A stretch of 64,000 bases of DNA from M30B53 sp964600785. GTDB lineage: Bacteria > Planctomycetota > Planctomycetia > Pirellulales > UBA1268. Made by a program: the position numbers and the translations under genes. Every line of letters starts with the position of its first letter. Positions within the stretch are counted from its first letter, which is position 1. The stretch lies in assembly GCA_964600785.1 (NCBI GenBank), contig CAZRKH010000127.1, positions 8,530 to 72,529 of the forward strand. The letters are read 5' to 3'. This document shows positions 1 to 9,323 of the stretch, piece after piece. The notes beneath the pieces were generated by a model. That model was not told the origin of the DNA and did no database searches. It was given only the letters and a program-made list of their open reading frames with translations.

Positions 1-45
1 CGGGTCAACTGGACGCCCCCGCATCGTGATTCGTACAACAACTGC

Positions 46-1473
46 ATGATGACAGCAGCCACAGGGAAGGATGCCACGGGGGAAGACGCCCCGTCGACGC
101 CGCTGGTGAATGTGCTGGTGGTGGATAATGACCTCGCCCATGCTCGCACGATGTGCGAGGGGCTCTCCAAGCTCGGCTACCGCTGTGTCGTTGCCGGCAG
201 CGGCCAGGAGGGAGCCCGACGGATCGAGGAGGAAGTCTTCGATGTCGTGGTCACCGATCTGATGATGAACGACATCGGCGGCCTGGAGATTCTCGCGGCG
301 GCCAAGCAGGCCTGCGAGGAGACGCAGGTGATCGTGGTCACCGGCCACGGCACGATCCCCTCGGCGGTGGCCGCGATGCAGCAGGGCGCCTACAGCTATC
401 TGCAGAAGCCGCTCGACCTCGGCCACCTCCGCTCGGCGGTGGAGAAGGCCTCCGAGGGTGTGTTGCTCAAGCGGCAGAACGTCGAACTCAACCGGCGACT
501 TGACGAGAAGTTCGGCTTCGAGGGGGTGGTCGGCTCGAGCCCGCAGATGCTCGCCCTCATCGACCGTCTCAGGCGGATCGCTCCCACCGACGCCAGCGTC
601 TTGATCCAGGGTGAAACGGGCACCGGCAAGGAATTGGTGGCGCAGGCGATCCACCAGAACAGCCCCCGCAAGACGAAGCCCTTCGTGGCCCTCAACTGCG
701 CGGCGCTCTCGGAGAACATTCTCGAAAGCGAACTGTTTGGTCATGTGCGGGGAGCCTTCACCGACGCCTCCAGCGACCGGGTCGGGAAGTTCGAGTTTGC
801 CAATGGCGGCACGCTTTTTCTCGACGAGGTCGGCGACATGCCGATGGCCACCCAGATCAAGCTCCTGCGGGTGCTCGAGTCGAGTGAGATCACCCGGGTT
901 GGCTCCAATACTCCGGTCAAGGTCAACGTGCGGATCCTCTCGGCGACCAATCGCAATCTCGAGGAGGCAATCACCGCCGGCAGTTTTCGCAGCGACCTTT
1001 ACCACCGACTCAAGGTGATCACGATCGCGATTCCCACCCTGCGGGAGCGGTCCGCCGACATCCCCCTCTTGATCGAGCACTTCATCCGGCAGTTTGCCAA
1101 GAGGCACCACAAGCAGGTCTGCGGCGTGAGCCCCGCGGCCCGCATGCGGCTCGGCTCGTTTGCCTGGCCGGGCAACGTTCGTCAGCTCCGCAACGTGATC
1201 GAGAGCATGGTGGTCGTCGACATCGACGGCACGCTCGACGTTGACGACTTGCCGCTGGAGCTCGAGCCGGCAGCCGGTGAGGAGGCGGCCCAGCCGGTCG
1301 ACAAACACGCCGGTCTGTCGACGCTCGTAGGCAGGCCGCTGGAGGAGATCGAACGGATTTTCATCGAGGAGACACTCAAGCTCACCGGTGGCAATCGGGA
1401 GCAGGCGGCGGAACTGCTGGGGATCGGGGAGCGGACGCTCTACCGTAAGATCAAGGAATTTCAGCTCTCCTGA
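46..1473 (+). CDS. NtrC-family sigma-54-dependent response regulator
   Basis: A cytoplasmic two-component transcription activator of 475 aa. The receiver domain covers about residues 21-135, with the likely phospho-acceptor Asp71 in VVTDLMMND. The AAA+ sigma-54 interaction domain covers about 157-390: Walker A GETGTGKE at 189-196, a Walker B ending FLDEVGD near 258-264, and the sigma-54 contact loop reads GAFTDA (236-241) instead of the usual GAFTGA. A Fis-type helix-turn-helix closes the protein (GGNREQAAELLGIGERTLYR). The domain order and length are those of NtrC/AtoC/ZraR regulators. The first ATG is followed at once by a second, so either could be used. The preceding gene is outside the window, so its partner kinase is not seen and its regulon is unknown. 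It ends 23 bases before the preferred mutL start. Confidence 0.93.
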   Translation: MMTAATGKDATGEDAPSTPLVNVLVVDNDLAHARTMCEGLSKLGYRCVVAGSGQEGARRIEEEVFDVVVTDLMMNDIGGLEILAAAKQACEETQVIVVTGHGTIPSAVAAMQQGAYSYLQKPLDLGHLRSAVEKASEGVLLKRQNVELNRRLDEKFGFEGVVGSSPQMLALIDRLRRIAPTDASVLIQGETGTGKELVAQAIHQNSPRKTKPFVALNCAALSENILESELFGHVRGAFTDASSDRVGKFEFANGGTLFLDEVGDMPMATQIKLLRVLESSEITRVGSNTPVKVNVRILSATNRNLEEAITAGSFRSDLYHRLKVITIAIPTLRERSADIPLLIEHFIRQFAKRHHKQVCGVSPAARMRLGSFAWPGNVRQLRNVIESMVVVDIDGTLDVDDLPLELEPAAGEEAAQPVDKHAGLSTLVGRPLEEIERIFIEETLKLTGGNREQAAELLGIGERTLYRKIKEFQLS

Positions 1474-1496
1474 CGGTGCCCGAGGCGAAAGCGGCG

Positions 1497-3251
1497 ATGC
1501 CACAAATCGCGATACTGCCCGATGCGGTCGTCAACAGAATCGCGGCCGGCGAGGTGGTTGAGCGACCGGCGAGCGTGCTCAAGGAACTCCTCGAAAACTC
1601 GATCGATTCGGGAGCCACCTGCATCGATGTGACCGTCGAAGAAGGCGGTATCGCTCTCGTGCGGGTGGCCGATAACGGCCACGGCATGCCGCCGGAGGAG
1701 CTGCCGCTGGCGGTCACCCCGCATGCCACGAGCAAGTTGCGAAACGCGGACGACCTGGAGCGAATCGGCACCCTCGGCTTCCGGGGTGAGGCCCTGGCTT
1801 CGATTGGCGAAGTCTCACGGCTGGTGATCCGTTCCCGCGTTCGCGGGGCAAGCTCGGGCGGCAGGCTCGAGATCGACGGTGGCCGCGGAGGCGAGGTGCG
1901 GCCGGAGGGCTGCGGCGAGGGAACAAGTGTCGAGGTGCATCAGCTCTTCGGAAACGTGCCGGCCCGTCGTGCGTTCCTGCGGACGCCGCCCACGGAGTGG
2001 TCGCACCTCTCCGATGCGTTCGTGCGGATCGCTCTGGCTCACTCCCAGGTTGCCCTCTCGCTCACCCATGGCAGCCGCCGGGTGTACACGTTGCCGGCGG
2101 TCAGCGACTGGCGGGAGCGGATCCTCGCCATCTACGGTCACCGGCTCGGCGACCGACTGCTGGCCACCGGCAGCCGCGACGAGCCGTATGCCGTGGAGGG
2201 CTTCATCGGCCGCCCGGAGGCGGACATGGCCAGCGGGCGACTGCAGCATCTCTTTCTCGGTGGCCGCCCTTTCCGGGATCGGGGCCTGCTGCACGCGGTG
2301 GGCGAGGCCTACCGCGGCGTGATGCTCTCCGGTCGCCATCCGATCGTGTTTCTGCGGCTCGACCTGCCGCCCGAGGCGGTCGATGTGAACGTCCACCCGG
2401 CCAAGATGGAGGTCCGCTTCCGTGAGCCATCGCGGCTCTATCGGCTCGTGCTCGCCTCGCTCCGCTCCACGCTCCTGGCGGCCGACCTCGGCACGCCGTT
2501 GCGTCCGCCGGCGGCCACGTCGATGCCGCCAGCCTCCCCGGCCGGCGGTGGGGCGTCGCCGCGGGCCGAATCGCTTTTCGCCTCGGCGGTGGGACGGCCG
2601 GGCTGGTCGCCGCCGGCTTCGCCAAGCGCGGTCCCTGACTCGCAGCCGGCAGCCACCGAGGCGGTCGGCGGGCCGCAGACCGATTCCTTCGCGGTGCAGA
2701 TGCACGATCGCTACCTCGTCGTGGAGAGCCCGCGAGGAATCGAGGTCATCGACCAGCATGCCCTCCACGAGCGGGTGCTCTTCGAGCGGCTGCGGGCTGC
2801 CGTCTCGGCCGGCCGGATCGAGGTTCAGCCCCTGCTGGTGCCGGAGCCGGTGGAGTTGGGGGCCTGCGAGTACGAACTGGTGATGGAGCAGGCCGAAGCA
2901 CTCGCCGCGGCCGGGCTGCGGGTCGAGCCGTTTTCCGGCACGACGGTGATCGTCACGAGCCGGCCCACGCTCGTCGGCGGGACATCGGCCGCCACGCTGC
3001 TTGCCGAAGTGGCCGCACGGCTTGCGGCCGCCGCCGGCGGCGCTGCCGCCGGGGCGGGCGGCGAGGAGATCCTCCCTGGGCTCGCCTGCCGGGCGGCGAT
3101 CAAGGCCGGAGACCGGCTCTCGCAGGCGGAGGTCGACGCCCTCGTTCGTGACCGTACCATCGTCGAATCGGCACACCATTGCCCCCACGGTCGCCCCACC
3201 ACTTTGACCCTCACCACCCAGGAGCTTGACCGCCAGTTCCGCCGCAGCTGA
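1497..3251 (+). CDS. mutL: DNA mismatch repair protein MutL (endonuclease type)
   Basis: A GHKL ATPase that couples mismatch recognition by MutS to strand nicking. The N-terminal ATPase motifs are clear: RIAAGEVVERPASVLKEL with ELLENSIDSGA, then DNGHGM, and GTLGFRGEAL. A proline/alanine-rich linker (about residues 335-395) leads to the dimerisation domain. That domain carries the metal-dependent endonuclease motif DQHA-x2-E-x4-E (from about residue 419), plus ACRAAIKAGD and CPHGRP near the C-terminus. The protein is therefore the nicking MutL of bacteria that lack MutH. I chose ATG at 1497, which gives the family-typical start MPQIAILPDAV. A GTG at 1476 in the same frame would add seven residues. 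Confidence 0.96.
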   Translation: MPQIAILPDAVVNRIAAGEVVERPASVLKELLENSIDSGATCIDVTVEEGGIALVRVADNGHGMPPEELPLAVTPHATSKLRNADDLERIGTLGFRGEALASIGEVSRLVIRSRVRGASSGGRLEIDGGRGGEVRPEGCGEGTSVEVHQLFGNVPARRAFLRTPPTEWSHLSDAFVRIALAHSQVALSLTHGSRRVYTLPAVSDWRERILAIYGHRLGDRLLATGSRDEPYAVEGFIGRPEADMASGRLQHLFLGGRPFRDRGLLHAVGEAYRGVMLSGRHPIVFLRLDLPPEAVDVNVHPAKMEVRFREPSRLYRLVLASLRSTLLAADLGTPLRPPAATSMPPASPAGGGASPRAESLFASAVGRPGWSPPASPSAVPDSQPAATEAVGGPQTDSFAVQMHDRYLVVESPRGIEVIDQHALHERVLFERLRAAVSAGRIEVQPLLVPEPVELGACEYELVMEQAEALAAAGLRVEPFSGTTVIVTSRPTLVGGTSAATLLAEVAARLAAAAGGAAAGAGGEEILPGLACRAAIKAGDRLSQAEVDALVRDRTIVESAHHCPHGRPTTLTLTTQELDRQFRRS

Positions 3252-3274
3252 ACCGGCCCGGTCCTCGACGAGGC

Positions 3275-4780
3275 ATGTCCATGATCTGCGTGAGCATCGG
3301 CCGCGGACGCCACCGGCACATGATCGCCGAGCACCGCTTTCTCGCCGAGCAGGGAATCTCTCTGGTGGAACTGCGGCTCGACTACATCCAGGGGGTCGTG
3401 CAGGTGAAGCGGCTGCTCGCCGAACGACCCTGCCCGGCGATCATCACCGCCCGCCGGGCGGAGGATGGTGGCCGCTGGGCGGAATCGGAGGAGGCCCGGC
3501 TGCTGGTGCTGCGAACGGCGATCGCGGAGGGAGCCGCCTGGGTCGATCTGGAGGGCGACATCGCCGCCGACGTGCCCCGCTTTGGTGCGACAAAACGGAT
3601 CATCAGCCACCACGATTTCCACCGCACACCGGAGGATCTCGCCGAGCTGCACGCCAGGCTCGTTGGAATGGATGCCGACGTGGTCAAGATTGCCACGATG
3701 GCCAATCATCCTGACGACAATCTGCGGATGCTCGAGCTGATCCGTACCGCGAAGGTGCCGACCGTGGGCGTCTGTATGGGCGAGATCGGCGTGCCCACCC
3801 GGATCTTGAGCTGCCGCTGCGGCAGCCCCTTCACCTTCGCCACATTTCACGACGATCGCGTGATGGCTCCCGGCCAGATCGGCTGGCGGACGATGCGGGA
3901 GACCTATCGGGTCGATGCAATCACTCCGGCCACGAAAATCTACGGTGTGGTGGCCGACCCGGTCGCCCACAGCCTCAGCCCCGCGGTGCACAATGCCGTC
4001 ATGGCCGCCGCCGGCATCGACGGCGTCTACCTCCCGTTCCGGGTTCCGGCCGAGCAGGTCGAGGCCTTCCTGGCCTCGGCGGGCCGCTGGCCGCTGTCGG
4101 GGCTGAGCGTCACGATTCCCCACAAGGAGAAGGTGCTCGCCCGGGCCGAGCCTGCCGACGAGGTGGTCGCATCGATCCGGGCGGCCAACACGCTGCGTTT
4201 CTCCGGCGACGGTCGCATCGAGGCTTTCAATACCGATACCACCGCCGCGATCGCGAGCCTGATGGCGGCGGTCGATGATGCCTTCGACGAGACGCTCGGT
4301 CCGCAGTCCGGGATTCGGACGGCCCTCGTGCTCGGTGCCGGCGGGGCCTCCCGGGCGGTGGCCTTCGGGCTTCGTGGCCGGGGGATCGAGGTGGCCATCG
4401 CCGGTCGCAATCCCGAGCGGGCCCGCAGCATTGCCGGGGAGGTCGGCGGGCGTGCGATCGAGTGGGATGCCCGCTACCGGATGCCCTACGACTGTATCGT
4501 CAACGCGACGCCGATCGGTATGCACCCAGACGTCGATGCAACGCCCTTCGAGAAGGATCATCTGCGGCCCTACATGATCGTCTTCGACACCGTCTACAAC
4601 CCGGAGAACACGCTCCTGCTGAAGGAGGCGCGATCGGTGGGCTGCCGCACCGTTTCGGGGGTCGACATGTTCGTCCGCCAGGCTGCGGAGCAGTTCGAAA
4701 TCTGGCACGGCCAGCCCGCTCCCGCCGGTGCGATTCGCGAGGCCCTCAAGCGGGCGACCGCCTCCCACAAGCCGGCCTGA
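3275..4780 (+). CDS. aroDE: Bifunctional 3-dehydroquinate dehydratase / shikimate dehydrogenase
   Basis: Two consecutive enzymes of the shikimate pathway in one 501-aa polypeptide. Residues about 1-215 are a type I dehydroquinase, with the Schiff-base lysine in VVKIATMANH (Lys138) and the catalytic histidine in ISHHDFHRT. Residues about 220-501 are shikimate dehydrogenase: substrate-binding SLSPAVHNAVM, catalytic Lys in VTIPHKEKV, catalytic Asp in FNTDT, and an NADP-binding GAGGASRAV loop. Each half is near full length, so this is a real fusion and not a read-through. It lies 23 bases after mutL and 54 bases before aroK, the next pathway step. Fused AroDE is known from plants, chlamydiae and some planctomycetes. 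Confidence 0.95.
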   Translation: MSMICVSIGRGRHRHMIAEHRFLAEQGISLVELRLDYIQGVVQVKRLLAERPCPAIITARRAEDGGRWAESEEARLLVLRTAIAEGAAWVDLEGDIAADVPRFGATKRIISHHDFHRTPEDLAELHARLVGMDADVVKIATMANHPDDNLRMLELIRTAKVPTVGVCMGEIGVPTRILSCRCGSPFTFATFHDDRVMAPGQIGWRTMRETYRVDAITPATKIYGVVADPVAHSLSPAVHNAVMAAAGIDGVYLPFRVPAEQVEAFLASAGRWPLSGLSVTIPHKEKVLARAEPADEVVASIRAANTLRFSGDGRIEAFNTDTTAAIASLMAAVDDAFDETLGPQSGIRTALVLGAGGASRAVAFGLRGRGIEVAIAGRNPERARSIAGEVGGRAIEWDARYRMPYDCIVNATPIGMHPDVDATPFEKDHLRPYMIVFDTVYNPENTLLLKEARSVGCRTVSGVDMFVRQAAEQFEIWHGQPAPAGAIREALKRATASHKPA

Positions 4781-4834
4781 GGCGGCGGCCCCGAAGTCTG
4801 TCGCCCCCTGCTTCACATTCGAGCATCCTCCACC

Positions 4835-5362
4835 ATGCCGCGAGCGACTCTCATCGGCTACCGGGCGACGGGCAAGACAAGCGTCGCGAGGGCCCTCGCG
4901 GGCGTGCTCGGCGTGGCCTGGATCGACGCTGATCTCGAGCTTGCAGGTCGCTGTGGCCGGTCGATCGCGGAGATCATCGCCTCGGAGGGAGAGCCGGGCT
5001 TCCGGGCGAGGGAGTCGGCCCTGCTGGAGGAATTGCTCGACAACCCAGCCTGCGTGCTGGCCACCGGCGGCGGCGTGGTGCTTGCGGAGTCGAACCGGCG
5101 GCTGCTCGACCGCGCTGGCCGGCCGATTGTCTGGCTCACCGCCGACGCGGCCACGATCCGCCGCCGGATCGCCGCCGATCCGAGTACGGCGACCACGCGG
5201 CCGGCCCTGGGTGGTTCAGACGTGCTCGAGGAGGTGGCTACCACGCTGGCCCGGCGGGAACCGCTCTACGCGGGGCTGGCCGATCTCGTGATCGAGACTG
5301 CGGCGGTCGCCCCGCAGGCGATTGCCCAACAGGTCGCCGCCTGGCTGAAGGAGGGAATGTGA
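4835..5362 (+). CDS. aroK: Shikimate kinase
   Basis: Phosphorylates shikimate with ATP, the step after the AroDE fusion just upstream. At 175 aa it has the normal length. Visible motifs are a Walker A loop GYRATGKTSVA near the N-terminus, the DAD pair (WIDADLE), the GGGVV substrate loop near residue 75 and TTRPAL in the lid. The stop codon overlaps the GTG start of the prepilin peptidase by four bases (GTGA), so the two genes are probably translationally coupled. Confidence 0.95.
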   Translation: MPRATLIGYRATGKTSVARALAGVLGVAWIDADLELAGRCGRSIAEIIASEGEPGFRARESALLEELLDNPACVLATGGGVVLAESNRRLLDRAGRPIVWLTADAATIRRRIAADPSTATTRPALGGSDVLEEVATTLARREPLYAGLADLVIETAAVAPQAIAQQVAAWLKEGM

Positions 5363-6603
5363 ACACCGGGAATCCGCCATGGCTCCTGCCGCTGGTGGTG
5401 CTGCTGGGCGGGCTGCTCGGACGGCTGCTCACCGCCGCCACCCTACGGCTGCTGGGGGTGCTGGATGAGGCGGGGCCGTCGGAGCTCCGGGGCGAGGCGG
5501 CCGAGGCGAGGCCGATGGCCGCCGGCGAGCTGGCCCGGGCGGCCCGCCGGCCAGGCCGCGGACCGGCCGGCTGGATACCGGTGGCCGGCTGGTGGCTGGC
5601 AAGGGGCCCGCGACCGGTGGGCTGGAGGTCGGCTGCGGCGGTGGAGGCTTTGGCGATCGCTTTGGCGGTCGCGGCCTGGTGGTGGACCGCCGGGCTGGGC
5701 ATGCAGCTGCCCGAGGCGGTCGCGGCCTTGCCGGAGGCCCGGGCGGGGATTCCTGCCAGGCTCGTGGCCCACCTGGTGTTGTTCGCCTTTCTCGCAGCGG
5801 CGGTGTGGATCGATCTGCGTCACCGTCTGATTCCCGACAGTGTCACGGTTCCCGGAACCCTGCTGGGCATGCTTGTGGTCGGGCTCGTCCCGGAAGTGCT
5901 GCTGCCGGTGACCTGCCTCGAGCCCCGGGATCATGCCGCGGCGAGGGCAGTCGCCGATGTGCTTGGCGGCCTCGGTCCGCTCGGCTGCGGCAGTCCCGGA
6001 TGGATCTCGCGGTGGCCCGGCCTGGCGGTCTGTCTGCTCGCCTTCACCGCCTGGTGGAGTGTCGGCACGGCGGCCACACCGGGCCGCTTCGACCTGCGGC
6101 GACTGATCCTCTCGGCCGGCCTGGCGGCGGTGATCGTGGTCTGGTGGTTCGCCGGGAACGAGCCATCGCGACGGCATGCGGCGGTGCTCGCGAGTCTCGC
6201 GGGGAGCGTGATCTCCGGTGGGCTCGTGCTCTTGACCCGTGAGGGAGCCTCGCGGGCACTCGGCCGTGAAGCGATGGGCATGGGCGATGTGACGCTGATG
6301 GCGATGGTCGGCAGCTGGCTGGGCTGGCAGGCGGGCGTGGCGGCCTTCTTCATCGCGGCCTTCCTGGGACTCGCCCATGGCGGGCTCGGCTGGCTCGCCC
6401 ACCGCGACAATGAGCTGCCCTATGGGCCGAGTCTGGCTGCGGCGACGGTGCTCGTGCTGTGCGGCTGGCGGCCGCTGGCGGCATGGATGGAGCCCTGGCT
6501 GGCGAGGCCCTTGGAGCTGCTCGGCGTGCTGCTCTTGATGGTGGCCCTGACGGCCGTCTCGCTGGCCCTCTGGAGCCGCCTGCGGGCCCGCATGCCGCTG
6601 TAA
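5359..6603 (+). CDS. Prepilin peptidase-like A24 aspartic protease, Cys motifs absent
   Basis: A polytopic membrane protease of the type IV prepilin peptidase family, 414 aa. Both expected aspartates are present: Asp152 in WIDLRHRLIPD and Asp310 in GMGD. In the N-terminal region a GWIPVAGWWLARG segment (about 71-83) lines up with the usual NIPVxSWLxLRGRC segment, but the four zinc-binding cysteines (two CxxC pairs) are all missing. The methyltransferase function is therefore probably lost or unneeded. It is longer than the usual 250-290 aa, with an extra loop and membrane segments at about 180-290. It presumably processes type II secretion/pilin-like pseudopilins, but none is encoded nearby. 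Confidence 0.85.
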   Translation: MNTGNPPWLLPLVVLLGGLLGRLLTAATLRLLGVLDEAGPSELRGEAAEARPMAAGELARAARRPGRGPAGWIPVAGWWLARGPRPVGWRSAAAVEALAIALAVAAWWWTAGLGMQLPEAVAALPEARAGIPARLVAHLVLFAFLAAAVWIDLRHRLIPDSVTVPGTLLGMLVVGLVPEVLLPVTCLEPRDHAAARAVADVLGGLGPLGCGSPGWISRWPGLAVCLLAFTAWWSVGTAATPGRFDLRRLILSAGLAAVIVVWWFAGNEPSRRHAAVLASLAGSVISGGLVLLTREGASRALGREAMGMGDVTLMAMVGSWLGWQAGVAAFFIAAFLGLAHGGLGWLAHRDNELPYGPSLAAATVLVLCGWRPLAAWMEPWLARPLELLGVLLLMVALTAVSLALWSRLRARMPL

Positions 6604-6621
6604 CCGCCGGCAGAGTCGACC

Positions 6622-6651
6622 TTGTGGGGCTCTGTCCCCCTTCCCTACGAT
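6622..6651 (+). promoter_or_regulatory. Possible sigma-70 promoter of the OmpA-like lipoprotein gene
   Basis: TTGTGG and TACGAT hexamers are separated by 18 bases, about 70 bases before the chosen start at 6724. The match is moderate and the region is short; it is listed because the gap after the prepilin peptidase gene suggests a separate transcript. Confidence 0.3.
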
Positions 6652-6723
6652 CACCCGCCGCTGCGGCCCCCCATGGGCTCGCGGTCCGGACCGGCGACCC
6701 CATGCCCCACGAGGGCACGAGCG

Positions 6724-7554
6724 ATGGACACTCGCGGAGCGATAGGTCGAACGATCTGCTGCCTCGCGGCAGCTCTGGCCGGCTGCTCGGGCAATCCCTT
6801 CCGCACTGCCGGCCCGCCGCCGCCGGGACTCGCCCCGCCGGTCGTGGAGGCTCCGGGCGTGCCGGGGCTGACCGGTCCCTCCACGCCGACTTTGCCCTAC
6901 ACCCCTCCGGTCGCCACCGTGGCCGGGGGCAGCGACGCGGTGGCCGTGGAGGCCCGACGTCGCGAGCAGACCGAGATCCTCGAGGAAGAGGTCGCCGCGC
7001 TTCGCGAGCAGCTCGCAAGCACCTCACGGCAGCTGGCCACCAACCGCCACCTGCCGACGGCCCCGGCCACACCTTCTACGAGCGACGAGCGGGAGATCAC
7101 CGGTGATACCGTGATGCACTCGGCGATGAGCCAGCTTGCCCTCGACGATTTGCCTGTCCGGTTTGACGGGAGCGTGGTCCGCATCGAGCTGCCGGCCGAG
7201 CGGCTCTTCGAACCCGGTGAGGCGGCCCTCGTGCCCGGTGCCGCCGCCCTGCTGACGATGGTTGCCGAGGAGATCGACCGGGTCTACCCGGATCACTATG
7301 TCGGCATCGAGGGCCACACCGACACCTCGCCTTTGCCGGGAATCGAGGCCCGCTCTCCGCACGAACTCGCCGCCGCCCGGGCCGAGGCGGTGCTGCAGTT
7401 CGTCGCGGAGCGAACCCCTCTCGCGGCGAAGCAGCTCTTCCTCGTGGCCCACGGGGCGAATCATCCGGTGGTCAGCAACGCCACCTCCGCGGGCCGGGCC
7501 CGCAACCGCCGTATGGAGTTCGTGGTCTACCCTGAGCTGGCGCCGCGGCAGTAG
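6724..7554 (+). CDS. OmpA/Pal-like peptidoglycan-binding lipoprotein
   Basis: A likely outer-membrane lipoprotein tethered to peptidoglycan, 276 aa. I chose the ATG at 6724 because it gives a signal peptide ending in a lipobox (LAALAGC, Cys near residue 20); the frame is open further upstream without such a signal. A proline-rich linker is followed by a coiled-coil segment (EEEVAALREQLASTSRQLA) and a C-terminal OmpA domain with GIEGHTDTSP, an ELAAARAEAV helix and NRRMEFVVYP. The domain architecture resembles MotB/Pal relatives with an anchoring helix. Its role is structural by family; a specific partner is not visible. Confidence 0.85.
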   Translation: MDTRGAIGRTICCLAAALAGCSGNPFRTAGPPPPGLAPPVVEAPGVPGLTGPSTPTLPYTPPVATVAGGSDAVAVEARRREQTEILEEEVAALREQLASTSRQLATNRHLPTAPATPSTSDEREITGDTVMHSAMSQLALDDLPVRFDGSVVRIELPAERLFEPGEAALVPGAAALLTMVAEEIDRVYPDHYVGIEGHTDTSPLPGIEARSPHELAAARAEAVLQFVAERTPLAAKQLFLVAHGANHPVVSNATSAGRARNRRMEFVVYPELAPRQ

Positions 7555-7564
7555 AATCCAGAGC

Positions 7565-8194
7565 ATGCCTGACATGCTTCCAGCCGCGATTGTCGACTAC
7601 GGCAGCGGCAATCTTCGCAGCGTGCAAAAAGCCCTCGAGCGAGTCGGCACCACGGCCACGGTGACCTCCGACCCCGAGGTCGTATCCGAGGCGCCGCTGT
7701 TGGTGCTGCCCGGCGTGGGGGCCTTTGGCGACGCGATGGGCCAGCTGCGGGCGAGGGGGCTCGTGGAGCCGATTCGGCGGCACCTCGACCGCGACCGACC
7801 CTTCCTCGGCATCTGCATGGGTCTGCAGCTGCTCTTCGACGTCGGCCACGAGGGGGGCCGCCACGAGGGGCTCGCCGCGGTGGCCGGAGAGGTGGTCCGC
7901 TTTGAGTCGAGGGCGAATCGCAAGGTGCCCCACATGGGCTTCAACCGCGTGCGGTGGCGGAGCAACGGCGGGAACTCGACGCCCGCCGACGGCGAGCACT
8001 TCTACTTCGTGCATGCCTACCATGCCGCCCCCGCGGACGCCTCGGAGGTCTGCGGCGTCACCGATTACGAAGGTGAGTTCTGCTCGGCGGTGGCCCGCGG
8101 CCGGCTGCTGGCGGTCCAGTTTCACCCGGAAAAGAGCCAGTCTGCCGGCCTGCGGCTGCTGGCGGCGTTTTTGGCGAGCCATCCCCGGCTCTGA
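7565..8194 (+). CDS. hisH: Imidazole glycerol phosphate synthase, glutaminase subunit
   Basis: The glutaminase subunit that feeds ammonia to HisF in histidine synthesis, 209 aa. The triad is visible: nucleophilic Cys in GICMGLQLLF, and His and Glu in VQFHPEKS. The N-terminal AAIVDYGSGNLRSV and GVGAFGDAM motifs are typical of HisH rather than other class I amidotransferases. The start is the ATG at 7565, ten bases after the previous stop; the frame runs open further upstream but only antisense or out of frame to the lipoprotein gene. No other his gene is nearby. A perfect 6-bp stem-loop (8185-8199) spans the stop codon. Confidence 0.95.
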   Translation: MPDMLPAAIVDYGSGNLRSVQKALERVGTTATVTSDPEVVSEAPLLVLPGVGAFGDAMGQLRARGLVEPIRRHLDRDRPFLGICMGLQLLFDVGHEGGRHEGLAAVAGEVVRFESRANRKVPHMGFNRVRWRSNGGNSTPADGEHFYFVHAYHAAPADASEVCGVTDYEGEFCSAVARGRLLAVQFHPEKSQSAGLRLLAAFLASHPRL

Positions 8195-8313
8195 GCCGGT
8201 TCGGCCAGCCCCCTGCCGCACAACCGAAAGAACCCTCAATTTCAGACCCGCCGGGAGCCGACGAATTCGGTGGGAGCCTGCGGGGCGTCTCGTTTTCCCG
8301 CCGCCGAGCCACG

Positions 8314-9282
8314 ATGTCCACCGACACACGGATCAAGGAGCAGTTGCCCGAGCTGACGCGTCGGATCGTGGAGACCTACACGGAGTCTCCGGCGATCCAT
8401 CACCTCGGCCACTGCCCCCTGCCCAATTACGAACAGGTGATTTCCGCCTGCGAGGATCTCAAAGAGATTCTCTATCCGGGCTACCGGCGGCGGGAGAATC
8501 TCCATATCGGCAACGTCACCTATCACGTCGGTGACCTGATCGACGGCCTGCACGACAAGCTCACTATGCAGATCGGACGGGCCCTGCGGCATGGCTCCGC
8601 CTGCCGCGAGGTGTCGGAGGCGACCGTCGCCGATGACGGGGAGATCGATTTCGAGGCCCTCGGCCAGGCCAAGGCGGTGGAGTTCCTCGAGCGATTGCCC
8701 GAGGTGCGGCGGACGCTCGCCGGCGACGTTCAGGCGGCCTACGACGGCGACCCGGCCGTCCGCACGCTCGACGAGATCATCTTCTGCTACCCCGGCCTCG
8801 AGGCGGTCACGATCCATCGCCTGGCCCACACCATGCACCGGCTCGACGTCCCCCTGATCCCTCGCATGATGGCCGAGTGGGCTCACGCCCGCACCGGCAT
8901 CGACATCCATCCCGGGGCCACCATCGGACCGCACTTTTTTATCGATCACGGCACCGGTGTCGTGATCGGGGAGACCTGCGAGATCGGCAGCCGGGTCAAG
9001 ATCTACCAGGGAGTCACGCTCGGGGCCCTCTCTTTTCCGACCGATGCCGAGGGGCAACTGGTGCGGGGCACCAAGCGGCATCCCACGATCGGGGATCGGG
9101 TGGTGATCTATGCCAATGCCACGATCCTCGGGGGAACCACCCGAATCGGCGACGATTCGGTGATCGGCTCGAGCGTGTGGCTCACACGGAGCGTCGAGCC
9201 GGGCACCACGGTCGTGCTGGAGCGGCCGCGGCTGCGAATGCGGGGCGAACTACCCGGCCGCGACACCGACTACCAGATCTGA
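8314..9282 (+). CDS. cysE: Serine O-acetyltransferase
   Basis: Makes O-acetylserine from serine and acetyl-CoA, the committed step to cysteine. The 322-aa protein has an N-terminal helical domain (about 1-190) and a left-handed beta-helix (about 190-300) with hexapeptide repeats: DIHPGATIGPHFFIDHGTG, GETCEIGSRVKIYQGV and later VVIYANATILGG. The catalytic histidines in DIHPG and FIDHG are present. The length and N-terminal domain fit the longer serine acetyltransferases (EpsC type) rather than sugar acetyltransferases. It stands 42 bases from the convergent end of atpC. Confidence 0.93.
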   Translation: MSTDTRIKEQLPELTRRIVETYTESPAIHHLGHCPLPNYEQVISACEDLKEILYPGYRRRENLHIGNVTYHVGDLIDGLHDKLTMQIGRALRHGSACREVSEATVADDGEIDFEALGQAKAVEFLERLPEVRRTLAGDVQAAYDGDPAVRTLDEIIFCYPGLEAVTIHRLAHTMHRLDVPLIPRMMAEWAHARTGIDIHPGATIGPHFFIDHGTGVVIGETCEIGSRVKIYQGVTLGALSFPTDAEGQLVRGTKRHPTIGDRVVIYANATILGGTTRIGDDSVIGSSVWLTRSVEPGTTVVLERPRLRMRGELPGRDTDYQI

Positions 9283-9323
9283 TCGGCACGCGGAACAAGC
9301 CATCCCTGGCCCGTGCGTGAGTC

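Noticed and set aside
2825..4816. A 663-codon open frame antisense to mutL and aroDE
   Set aside because: It is a shadow of two well-supported genes and has no family signature.
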